A DNA stretch of 64,000 bases, from positions 53,339-117,338 of the forward strand of contig JAANYP010000756.1 in assembly GCA_020465985.1 (NCBI GenBank). The letters are read 5' to 3'. Positions 1 to 9,172 of the stretch are shown piece by piece (position 1 is the first letter of the stretch; each line of letters starts with the position of its first letter). The position numbers and the translations under genes were made by a program. The notes beneath the pieces are model-generated. The model was not told the DNA's origin. It was given only the letters and a program-made list of their open reading frames with translations, and made no database searches. Source of the DNA: Centrapalus pauciflorus. Taxonomy: Eukaryota; Streptophyta; Magnoliopsida; Asterales; Asteraceae.

Positions 1-2
1 AT

Positions 3-251
3 TTCTTATCCACTCCTATTTATATTGACAATTCAAGTGCCATTAGCATTGTGCAAAACCCAGTGAAATTCCCAAAAACCAAGCATATAGAAATCAGATT
101 TCAATTCATCAGAGATTGTAATGAAAAGAAGTTAATCCAAGTTACCAAAATACATACTGATGATCAGCTAGCTGATCTATTTACAAAACCTTTTGATGTA
201 GGAAGGTTCACTTTCCTAATATCAAACATTGGTATGGTAAACATGGATTAA
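3..251 (+). CDS. Copia polyprotein C-terminus (RNase H tail), partial
   Basis: This is the last 82 codons of a Copia-type polyprotein, entering from the left edge and ending with TAA at 249-251. It contains the typical end of the RNase H module: a D-N-S-S-A-I segment, then K-T-K-H-I-E-I-R, F-I-R-D and A-D-L-F-T-K. It closely parallels the end of the Sirevirus A pol near 12320-12548. No lesion is visible in this stretch. In the element this module removes the RNA template during reverse transcription in cytoplasmic virus-like particles. Confidence 0.9.
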   Translation, partial: FLSTPIYIDNSSAISIVQNPVKFPKTKHIEIRFQFIRDCNEKKLIQVTKIHTDDQLADLFTKPFDVGRFTFLISNIGMVNMD

Positions 252-598
252 TTGATTTTTATTATTATCAACTCAATATGCTAATTTAAGGGGCAGACAC
301 TGTTCCATTGAAAATCTGCACAAATTTACACTAACAGCATGAGTCTTTTCTCATGCTGCTAGTTCATTTTCTCGGACTGCTAGTTATTTTCACTTGATCT
401 GTCAAAGTGTGCAGGGTATTTAGGTAATTTTTCAAATGTGTGCGCGGGACCTAACCTTTTCGAAACCTTTAAAGGTCCCAGTTTTGTTCAGTTGTAACTA
501 CCAGTTACATATTCTTCTTCCACGGCCTTCTGCTTTCTCTCTGAACGATACACACATTCTCTTCAAACCCTAAACCCTAAACCGTCGTTTCTTGATCA
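252..598 (+). other. Spacer between pol and ORF3 of Sirevirus B
   Basis: This non-coding stretch contains several copies of a motif like TCATGCTGCTAGTT (about 340-375), which recurs in this element's LTR. A pyrimidine-rich run at 505-560 and a telobox-like sequence lie just before the ORF3 start. No open frame of note. Confidence 0.6.
565..583 (+). promoter_or_regulatory. Telobox-like motif upstream of ORF3
   Basis: The sequence AAACCCTAAACCCTAAACC lies 16 bp before the ATG of ORF3 and follows a CT-rich stretch. Teloboxes (AAACCCTA) and CT-rich leaders are common near transcription starts of plant housekeeping genes. This suggests that ORF3 may have its own promoter or 5' leader; that role is inference. 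It is only 2.5 units long, so it is not a telomere. Confidence 0.45.
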
Positions 599-3412
599 AT
601 GGAGTTCGTAAAAGAACACAACTGCCTCCCATACACCCTGAAACACACTGACCTTCAACCATTCCATGAGATGATGGACTTCCTCAGGCACTCCCATATC
701 CACTATGCCCTCAATATTAACCCCACCATATACATATCTCATATTGAGCAATTCTGGAATCGTGCCTATGTTCAAACCATCAATGGAGTGCCTACCCTGT
801 CTTCCACAATCGATGGTACTACCATCAATATCACTGAGGAGTCCATCAGAAGTCATCTGCATCTTCAAGATGCCACAGGTATAAAAGACCTATCTCTTAC
901 TGCTTTACACTTTGGTCTTCAAAATATCGGATATAGGGGCCCTGCTGATTCTTTTACTTTCTTGAAAGCACACTTTTCTCCTAAATGGAAATACCTTGTG
1001 CATATTATTCAGCAATGTTTAAGGCCCACAAGAACTGGTTGGTCCGAATTTTCTTCAAATATTGCCACTGCCTTAGTGTGCTTTTCTACTGGCCAACAGT
1101 TCAATTTTTCAAATATGATCTTTCAAGGAATGTTAAGGCATCATTCCTTGAAGCATGGGAAATTTTTGATGTATCCTCGATTTTTGGCAAAAATAATTGC
1201 ACACACCTGCACTGCTTCAAATTTACATAAGAGGATATATGTTTCCCATAGGCACTCCCTATCTTCAATCAAAAGGCTGATAAAGCCAAGTGCCAATTTT
1301 GTTAGCATTGATGCTCCATTGCCCTCTGCAATGATGAACATCATCACAAGAAACAGAGGAGAGGGGCCTGAGCAGACACAGCCTAACCTTACTGCTTCAA
1401 CCCCAGGACCCCAACCCACTCCTCATGATACAGATATTCCCACTGATCCTTTTGTACAGCCCACACGCCCACTACAATACTTATATAAAAGGAAAAGGGG
1501 ACGAGGAGCTCCTTCCTCCTCCTCCCTTAGACAAGAGCCATATATCCCTGTGCAGGAGGATCCTTCTGCACAGAATATCCAAAGGGAACCAATTGAGGAC
1601 ACTCCCAACCTCAATCAGGAGGTGAACCTCTCTTCTGAGACTGTTCATATGGGTTCTGTGGCTGGCACTACTGATGTCTCTGCACAAGAGGCACAGGACA
1701 GGGCCAACATCTCTAAGACCACACCCATGGCAACAGCAAGTGTGCAAACACGAGCTGGAAGTCCCCAGTACCAAGAAAAGAGGGGCCCAGAGGGTTCTAC
1801 TTCTGGTGTTAATGTCAGTGATAGACCACAAACACCCCTGGTGTTATCTGATCTTGAGACTAGCCTGCAACTGATGCTCTTAACGGATCCAAAGCTGAAA
1901 CCTGTTGTAACAATGTTGGAATCCCAAATGTCCATCATTGCTGCACAGGGGGCACAAATTCATGCACTCAAACAGGCAGAAGCTGCTCACAATCAGAAAC
2001 TGGCTAATCTACACAAAGGGTTTACTCTTTGTGGAAATAAGCTCATCAAACTAGAGCAGTTGATTCAAACCCATGTGGCAAAGGTTGTAGGTCCTTCTGA
2101 CCAAACCAATGCTTCCAAAAAGGGGGAGAATCAGGAAGTTCCTGAACCAGTCCAAGCAGCTCCAACTCCAACAGTCCAAGCAGCATCAACAGCTCCATCT
2201 TCTAGGCTAGCAGTCCCAACAGCTTCTCAAGCTGTTAGCCTAGAAACTCAAGTTGCTTCTACAAGAGCAACTGGAGTTGTTATAAGAGAAGGCGTTCAAG
2301 CTCCATCCAGTTCAGTTCAACCTACATCTTCTGCTATAAAAGATAAGGGCAAGGGTATTCTCATTGAGTCTCCAAAGCACAAATTTTCTTCCAGAGAAGC
2401 CCAGATTGCCTTTGATGCTGAGATTGCCAGAAAATTAGCAGAAGAACAAGATCAGGCCTTAGACCAGCAAACCCATGCCCCAATGCAAGATGATGAAACC
2501 TTAGGAGATTACCTAAGAGGGTTTGTGGTCAAGCTAGGTGAAAGGAAGAGGAAGATGCCAACTGGGCATACCAAGGCTGAAAGTAGAAGATTCTTGATCA
2601 ATTTTGCCGTTGCAGCAGACATTCCAAAGAAAATTGCTCAGTCCATGAGTACTGAAAGGCTGCAGGAAATACATGATAAAGAAATGGAGAAAAGAAAGAA
2701 AACAAGAGTCTCTTCAGCAGTTCAGCCAGTACCAAAAGTTCAACCGTCCCAATCAGTCCAACCATCAACAAAACCAGTCCAAACTGAAGCTGCCAGTGCA
2801 CCTGCTCCCACTGATCAACCTACTGTTTCTGTTCCATCATCTGTTAAGAGGGTGATCTTTCAGCACCATTTGCAAAAAGCTATGGAAATAGAAAAGTTGA
2901 TTGATCAACATGACTTCACAACGCCAGAAATCAACTACTGGTTTGCCAGGTCTCTGGATGAAAGAAATATAAGGGTCAAGTTTGTGATAAGGAGAGAATC
3001 TGGACCAGAAGAGGAGTATGATACATTCTGGCAGATGGTCCATAAGCTGACCAGGGATGAACTAATAAAGATGTACCACATAGGGTCTGTTTCTCAAGAC
3101 AGATCTGATCTTCCACAAGTAAAACAACTCATCAGAGATCTAAGTTCAGTTGCTGATGCTGAATTTGCAAGAAAAGAAGTGGAAGATGCTGAGAAGAAAG
3201 GGAAGCAGATCAAGGAAGTACATATTTTTGTCAAAGCCAGAACCTACAGAATTCAATTCAAAGATGGATTTGGTATTTTCTTCAATCTCGAGTTTTATAA
3301 TTTTTCAAAAGATATGCTGCTTCAAATAAAATCAGTTAGGATATCTTGTGATAAAGAAGAGATGAAGAGAGAATTTTTGAAGGCTGTAGATCAGAAGCTT
3401 GCACAGTTGTAA
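599..3412 (+). CDS. Sirevirus B ORF3 (937 aa, non-gag, non-pol)
   Basis: An intact frame follows pol in the same orientation, in the place where Sireviruses may carry an envelope-like gene. The protein has three parts. An N-terminal globular region (about 1-230) contains a Y-P-R-F motif at residue 192. A long Pro/Ala/Thr/Gln-rich linker includes a probable coiled coil (about 416-494). A C-terminal region (about 750-937) has a W-F...F-V-I-R-R segment. N- and C-terminal regions align by eye with ORF3 of Sirevirus A. I see no signal peptide, transmembrane span or glycoprotein features, so I do not call it an envelope. ATG at 599 is chosen because similarity to the other ORF3 starts soon after it. 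Molecular function unknown. Confidence 0.75.
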   Translation: MEFVKEHNCLPYTLKHTDLQPFHEMMDFLRHSHIHYALNINPTIYISHIEQFWNRAYVQTINGVPTLSSTIDGTTINITEESIRSHLHLQDATGIKDLSLTALHFGLQNIGYRGPADSFTFLKAHFSPKWKYLVHIIQQCLRPTRTGWSEFSSNIATALVCFSTGQQFNFSNMIFQGMLRHHSLKHGKFLMYPRFLAKIIAHTCTASNLHKRIYVSHRHSLSSIKRLIKPSANFVSIDAPLPSAMMNIITRNRGEGPEQTQPNLTASTPGPQPTPHDTDIPTDPFVQPTRPLQYLYKRKRGRGAPSSSSLRQEPYIPVQEDPSAQNIQREPIEDTPNLNQEVNLSSETVHMGSVAGTTDVSAQEAQDRANISKTTPMATASVQTRAGSPQYQEKRGPEGSTSGVNVSDRPQTPLVLSDLETSLQLMLLTDPKLKPVVTMLESQMSIIAAQGAQIHALKQAEAAHNQKLANLHKGFTLCGNKLIKLEQLIQTHVAKVVGPSDQTNASKKGENQEVPEPVQAAPTPTVQAASTAPSSRLAVPTASQAVSLETQVASTRATGVVIREGVQAPSSSVQPTSSAIKDKGKGILIESPKHKFSSREAQIAFDAEIARKLAEEQDQALDQQTHAPMQDDETLGDYLRGFVVKLGERKRKMPTGHTKAESRRFLINFAVAADIPKKIAQSMSTERLQEIHDKEMEKRKKTRVSSAVQPVPKVQPSQSVQPSTKPVQTEAASAPAPTDQPTVSVPSSVKRVIFQHHLQKAMEIEKLIDQHDFTTPEINYWFARSLDERNIRVKFVIRRESGPEEEYDTFWQMVHKLTRDELIKMYHIGSVSQDRSDLPQVKQLIRDLSSVADAEFARKEVEDAEKKGKQIKEVHIFVKARTYRIQFKDGFGIFFNLEFYNFSKDMLLQIKSVRISCDKEEMKREFLKAVDQKLAQL

Positions 3413-3501
3413 GTTTTTGAAAGCCTTGGTTTGTAAATAACAGTTTACTTTTTATTTCCTTATTTGTATAGAACTTAAAGTCTTGTATAAAGAATTTAAG
3501 T

Positions 3502-3512
3502 TAGGGGGAGAT
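3502..3512 (+). promoter_or_regulatory. Polypurine tract of Sirevirus B
   Basis: A purine run containing AGGGGGAGA directly precedes the TGTTGG start of the LTR. Plus-strand DNA synthesis of LTR retrotransposons is primed at such a tract. The same G-rich core precedes the Sirevirus A LTR. Confidence 0.85.
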
Positions 3513-4202
3513 TGTTGGGAAATAGTTTAAGTATACTCAAGCTGTTAGTTTAGACTTCTCAGACTGTTAGTAGAATTTCTGTGTAAGTACAAAGTTCATG
3601 CTGCTAGTTGAAGAAACTCGAGCTGCCAGTATAAAAGTTCAAGCTGCCAGAGCAAAATAACTCAAGCTGCTCAGTTCATGCTGCCAAGTCATTCAAGCTG
3701 CTCAACAGTTTCATAAACAGAATGTGCTGATTTTCAGGGAAGATATCTACAAGAAGATTCCAGCATATCTACTATCAGAGAAGTCATAGTCCTTCAAGGA
3801 AACACGTCCATAAAGCAATATAAATAGACAGAAGATTGTATAGAAGATATACGCATAGAGAAAGAGTTTTCTGCATATTTTGAGTCTGTAATTGCTTTAT
3901 TGTTCAAGTTTTCATAAGCCTCTAAGGTTGTAAAACCCTAAGAACAGTTTGTGTTCTTCGTCTAATCAAACAGATTAGAGGTGATTGTAATCATTGAATT
4001 CAGCAATACAAACAGTCTTGATTACTTCTTATGTTTTATGCTATTATTGATTCTGAAAGTTTTTGTTAAAATAATTAAGTGTTATTCCGCAAACTTCTTA
4101 ATTAAACTTTGATTCAAAGCAAGATTATTGATTTATACTCTGATAAATTCAAATCAGTTAATCTTGGTTATTCATAATTTTCATTATATTTAGATTCTGA
4201 CA
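3513..4202 (+). repeat. 3' LTR of Sirevirus B (about 690 bp)
   Basis: The LTR starts TGTTGGGA after the polypurine tract and ends CA where foreign ORF3 sequence resumes. Its first 200 bp (3536-3710) hold about nine degenerate copies of a TCAAGCTGCCAG-like motif, also seen between pol and ORF3. The partner LTR is outside the window, so age cannot be estimated. Confidence 0.8.
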
Positions 4203-4941
4203 AGAAGAACCTGCGAGAGAGCTAACAAATGAAGAAAAAAGAAAGCTATGGTTCAGGGCTGAAGAGAAGGATTTAGAGATTAAAAGGACAATGAGAGTGC
4301 CGGGTACTGGGAAGCTGTCTGAGCGAATATTAAGCTGGTTCTTTGATAGAGATCTGCAGCTATTTGTAATTAAAAGGAAAGACGGGCTTCAGTACATGAG
4401 GCGAACTTTAAAAGCGTTCAACTCCCTGCCAAAGATCGAAATCACTGCGCTAGCATGGAAAGATTTGATAAACATTGGCAATGATCCCTATGCGAGCGTA
4501 ATTGAAAGAATCATAAGAAAGGAGGGGAGATCAAGGAAATTCGAGCGTTTGAATCCAAGGGTCGGGAGAAGAGTAGAGGATCCGTCACGTATTGATCCTC
4601 TAACTGGACGACCTTGGATGAGGATTCACTATAAGCCAGCTAGATGTCTTAGGAAGGTACCTCTCAAGCCGATGCCACAAAATATTTTGAAGAATCTGAA
4701 GTGGTGGTATGCTGACACGGAGACTGGGGAAGCGGTCATGGAAGACTTAGAAGAAAATGTTATTCTTAGAGTCTACGACCCTCTTCACCTAGTAAACCTC
4801 TCCAAAGATGATCTTCACATTTTGCATGCCTGTAAGATCTCTAGTGATACACATATGGACAGTGAAGCTAGTAAGTATGAAAATGTAGTCAAGGTATGTG
4901 TTGAGAAAGGTTTGTATGCTGGTAGTAGTTTGAATCAATAA
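4203..4941 (+). pseudogene. Truncated ORF3 of the first Sirevirus A body
   Basis: This is the C-terminal part of Sirevirus A ORF3, cut at 4202/4203 by Sirevirus B. It matches 27461-28193 of the intact copy with about two substitutions, for example ggattt versus ggagtt and cctagt versus cctggt. The frame stays open to the same TAA at 4939-4941. The N-terminal and linker regions should lie left of Sirevirus B, outside the window. An internal ATG at 4291 would give 216 residues, but there is no reason to think it is used. Confidence 0.85.
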
Positions 4942-4981
4942 ATAAACAAAGTTCTTAAGTCAAATGTGTGAATTATTAGAA

Positions 4982-5028
4982 GCTATCGTCAAGGGGGAGT
5001 CTGTTGGTACATCCTGTGTGACGATAGC
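4982..5028 (+). promoter_or_regulatory. Hairpin spanning polypurine tract and LTR start
   Basis: GCTATCGTCA at 4982-4991 and TGACGATAGC at 5019-5028 are perfect 10-bp inverted arms. The 27-nt loop holds the polypurine tract AGGGGGAGTC and the first 17 nt of the LTR. One arm is internal to the element and the other is inside the LTR, so the structure exists only at a body-LTR junction. The same arms occur at 28234-28280. Confidence 0.7.
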
Positions 5029-5629
5029 AGTCTAAGTGATCCTACATTGTGATTTTAGCAAGCGTGTGATATATATGTTTATATATGGTTGATATTTATT
5101 AGTTTTTGTATGTTTGAACTTGATGTAACGTATTACAAGAAGTTCAAACATAAAGTACAAAGATAAATTCAATCATAAGTAATAACATAAGTTTCAACAC
5201 TTAGTTGTTTATGTAAAAGGCTAGATTCGAATTATATATGGGGTTGACATTCGAATGTAACCATAGATTCGAATGAAGACCAGATTCGAGAGTGTCTTGT
5301 GGACAGACTCGAATGGGCCTTGGGCCAGATTCGAGTTTGGCCCACAGCAGACTCGAATCAGGGTCTATAATTAGGGAATAGACTCGAATAATTAGAGGAC
5401 TTTTAGCAGAATTCGTGAGGAATTAAGCTTAAGGCGATCTCGAGTTTATCATCAGCTTTAGGTCCGTTTCGGAGAGAATCAGTTCGTAGGATCGTTCGTC
5501 AGTCGTTCGTTCAGCCTCTGATAGTCTCCGTGTTTCGTAGTTGAGAGTTGTCCGTCTAACCGTTAACGAGGATTCCGCACTCGTTCACGGATCCGCGTCT
5601 AGATAGATCTAGTAGTGGTAGACCTTACA
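5002..5629 (+). repeat. Middle LTR of Sirevirus A (628 bp)
   Basis: It begins TGTTGGTAC and ends CTTACA. It is followed by a primer-binding site and preceded by a polypurine tract, so it serves as 3' LTR of the left body and 5' LTR of the right one. An AT-rich TATATATG stretch near 5069-5088 could be the promoter core (inference). Seven or more AGATTCGAAT/AGACTCGAAT-type motifs lie at about 5222-5392. Confidence 0.9.
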
Positions 5630-5631
5630 AG

Positions 5632-5644
5632 TGGTATCAGAGCC
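5632..5644 (+). promoter_or_regulatory. Primer-binding site, initiator tRNA-Met
   Basis: TGGTATCAGAGCC lies 2 bp after the LTR end and matches the complement of the 3' end of plant initiator tRNA-Met, the usual primer for Copia and chromovirus elements. Confidence 0.9.
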
Positions 5645-6297
5645 TACGGAGTGTTCTTGGTGTTCTTCGTGTTCATCAAATACATTCTAGGTTTCTTGAC
5701 GCTAGTTGGACGGTTTTTTCTCTCAAAATCGAGTTTTTGAGCTTAGCAAATTTATATTCAGAAAATACTTTGTGGTTTTTCTCGTTTTTGATCGAAACCA
5801 TTATTTTTCGTTAGAAAAATACTGGTTTAATCTGAAAATCGTTAAAAAATCAAAGTATTAACTGTTTTTCGAGTTTGCGGCGCTCGAATCTAATAGGGGT
5901 AATTAGGGTTACACTTTAGTCTCGAGTCTAACCTAAATCTGCTCCTTTCGAGTCTGTTTCAGTAGGTTTCGAATCTGTGTCGAGTTTGTGCTTCATTCGA
6001 AGAGGGTCTCGAGTCTGTCTACTTTCGAGTCTAGTTCGAGTCTAGTATAGTTTCGATAAGTGCTTCGAATCTGCTGATTCCCTCGAGTTTGCTGACCTTC
6101 GAATCTAAGGACCATCGAATCTAAGGAAATTTCGAATCTGACATATTTCGAGTTTAATTGAATTAAAACACTTAATCGAATTTAATCCCAAAAGATTTAC
6201 CTTTAATTAGTTTCGAATCTACCTAGATTCGAAAGAATTATTCTAAATCAGTTTCGAATTAAATTAATTAAGTTCAAACTCAATTACTTTCGAAACG
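5645..6297 (+). repeat. Leader of Sirevirus A with TTCGARTCT motif array
   Basis: This untranslated leader between primer site and gag holds about 18 copies of a YTCGARTCT-like motif, concentrated at 5870-6290. The orientation is the reverse complement of the motif in the adjacent LTR. No open frame. Confidence 0.7.
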
Positions 6298-9172
6298 ATG
6301 TCAAATCTTCAGAAATTCCTAGAAATGGACCATGAGGTCGGGAAGGCAAACGACGCCTAAGCTGATGAAGGTCGAGGATTATTATTGGTGGAAAGACCGA
6401 TTTACTGATTTCGTTCGTTTCAACGACATGCGCATGTGGGTGTGCATTGACGAAGGGTATATTCCACCGGTCTCAGAAGTAGAAGGTCGTCAGAAGGTCT
6501 TGTCATATCAAATGATGAAGGAGGATGACAAGAAACTGTTTGAAGCCGAAAACAAAGCTTTCTCGATAATCCGTATGGCTTTACCTCAGGATATACTGCA
6601 CACATTTCGGACTCAAAGGACGTCGAAGGAACTTTGGGAGTCTCTCGAGAAAAGGTGTGAGGGTAATCCTAGGGTGCGTAGAAAGCGTACAGAGCTGTTG
6701 AAACAACAGTTTGCGATTTTCAAGGCGATTAAGGATGAACAGCTGGATGATATTATCACCAGGTTCTATCACCTGATAACGGAACTTGAGAGTCATGGAA
6801 TTGAGTATTCTGACACTGACAAGAACAACAAGCTTCTTGATGCCTTACCAGCCAAATGGGCTATGTGGGTGGCAATGATCAAGCTGAATGAAGATAAGTA
6901 TTATACTCAATCTCTCGATGACATTGTGGGAACGTTGCGGGCATATCACTTCGAGCTACTGAAGACCGAGACTGATTACGAACAAGTCCAGAATCCAGCT
7001 ATGTATTTTGGAAAGACATCAAAACCTTCAGCGGCATCCGAACCGAAGACTCCTACAACGTTTTTCACCGGAGAAACGTCATCACCATCAGAGTCCGAAG
7101 ACTCACTGAATCGCGCGTTCTTAGGATTAGGAAGATCGGAAGAACCGCAGCCCCAAGTACATCAGGCATCACCATCTCAGAGTTATTCGAAGATGCCCAT
7201 GAGCGCAAAGTCTGCGGAAGAGCATTTGAATCTACTTGCTTCTTTTGTGGCCGCATACGGAAATTGTGTTCAAGGGAAGATTAACGATCCTGCTCTATGG
7301 GACGAGGATTACGATCAGGTCGACCCTGATGACTTAGAGGAAATGGATCTTAAATGGCAACTGGCCATGGTAACCCAGAGGGTTAAGCGATTCATTAAGA
7401 GAACTGGGAGGAATCTGCAGATGAATAACAAGGGAATAGGATTTGATAAGTCCAAGGTGAAATGCTATAACTGTCAGGGATTGGGACACTTCGCCAGGGA
7501 GTGTCAGAGACCAAAGGTAGAGACCTACCAAGGACAGAGTCAGCATCAGGGACAGTACCAAAATCAGTCCCAACAACGATATCTTCCGAGTTCATCATCC
7601 GGACAGGCCAATCTAGCGGGTCTTTTATCCAATGTCACTTCAGATAGACAGCTAGATGGCACGTATGATTGGAGTTCACATCCTGAGTCGAATGCTAGAG
7701 CCTTTATGGCTGAAGTCACAGAAACTGGATGTGATGGGGACGAGCAGACCACACGGGACAGCAGTCCGATGTGGGTAGAGAAGGCGAATGATCAGACAGT
7801 GCTGGAGTTTGCTGCTCAGATGGCCAACGTGGAATCTGATAACTCAAAGGTTAGTCTGACTTATTCTCTTTTTCATGAACTATGTGTATTGTGTGTTACT
7901 TCTAATGATAGGTTAAATCTAGTCTTAGAATCACATAAATCCATAACTGCTCATAATGAGAACTTAAAGATTGAAAATGCTAGCCTAAATGACATCAAAC
8001 AAGATCTTAAAGAAAAGCTTAAGGCTGATGCTCAAGACGTAATAGTTCTAAAAGACAAACTCAGTGAGCAGTGTGTTAGGATAGAGCTAATGTATGAGCA
8101 CGTAGAAGCCTTAACCAAAAGTCTTAAGGACAAGGACATAGAGCTAGCTGAAACAAAAGTTAAGGTAGCAGAGGCGAATAGCAAGTTGGAAAAGTTTAGG
8201 AATTCAAGCCTAAACCTAAGGAAAGTTTTAGATGCCCAAAGACAATCTAAGAAGCCCGTAGGTCTAGGATTTCACGAAACTCCTCCACCTTTCAATGCAA
8301 ACTATGTCCCTCAGCCTCAGGAGAAAACTGACAAGTCAGTAGACTTAGAGGACCTACTTGAACCAACACCAGAGCCTATAGTTGAAAATACACCTAAGGT
8401 GGCTGACTCAACCGTCAAGGTTAAGAAAGTAAAGTTTGTGTCTTCCTCCAGTGAAACACCTGCAGGAAAACAGAAAATTGCTTGGGCTGATCAGGTCGAT
8501 GAGCCAGACACCATAGATGTACCAAAGGAAATAGACACTAGTGAGACACCTAAGTCTAAGGGCTCACAAAAGAAGCCAATAGACAAAATGTCATGCTTTA
8601 GATGTCAAGAGAGGGGGCATGTGGCTTCTACTTGTCCAAATAGGAAAGTTGATGCGACACCTAAGATAGTGAAGCCAGAACAGCCCAAATCCTCAAACAG
8701 TGTGGCAAGCACCAGCAGTTCTCAAAGTACCGAGAAATCTGTGCAGGTCGCACCCAAACAAGTTGTGAAAAACACACCGGTTAAGGTTGGACCAAAGGAA
8801 GTGATTAGGACAAATTCACCGAATCGTGTCATTAATCAATCTAGGTCAGCACCACAACAAATCTATAGGAGCACAACACCTAGCAGGTCACACACTTCAG
8901 TTAGGTCACATACTCCTGTTAGACATTATGTACCGGTAAGAGCTCATGGATCACAGTCTGAAATGCAGTATAAAAGGAATTATTCTCGAGCTCCACAACA
9001 AATGCCTACTCCAAAGCAAAGAGTGAACATAAATCACTCGGCACCACAACAGACTCAAGTTTAAAGACCCAAGTCACCTGAAAGGCGAGATGGGTATTTG
9101 AAAGAGTTCAAGTATGTGGACGAGAATGGTATAACCAAGTCAGTCATGGCTTGGGTTCCCCGTGATAACTAA
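6298..9172 (+). pseudogene. Sirevirus A gag, frameshifted
   Basis: Capsid/nucleocapsid gene of a long Sirevirus type. The likely start is ATG 6298, whose frame reaches TAA at 6358 after 20 codons; the gag frame continues from there one base out of register, with an internal ATG at 6332. Downstream are an N-terminal UBN2-like capsid region (to about residue 240 of the 6332 frame), a CCHC zinc knuckle near residue 377, a long coiled coil (about 530-630) and a second CCHC knuckle near 754. An in-frame TAA at 9062 precedes the natural-looking gag end at 9170-9172, with normal-looking coding between them. It would encode the shell of virus-like particles; this copy cannot make it intact. Confidence 0.85.

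Larger units (their letters stand above)
1..4202 (+). mobile_element. Sirevirus B, Copia LTR retrotransposon, 3' part
   Basis: The visible part runs from the RNase H tail through a spacer and a large ORF3 to a polypurine tract and a 3' LTR. The order pol, ORF3, G-rich tract, LTR starting TGTTGG is typical of the plant Sirevirus lineage. The 5' LTR, gag and most of pol lie beyond the left edge. The element interrupts the ORF3 of another Sirevirus: sequence resuming at 4203 matches 27461-28193 of the intact copy. The expected 5-bp target duplication would begin with agaag at 4203 but cannot be confirmed without the left end. Confidence 0.85.

Noticed and set aside
565..583. Interstitial telomere repeat
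   Set aside because: Only about 2.5 units, located just before an ORF; better read as a telobox.
599..3412. Retroviral-type envelope gene for ORF3
   Set aside because: The position fits, but no signal peptide, transmembrane span or cleavage site is visible; the protein is mostly a disordered linker with a coiled coil.
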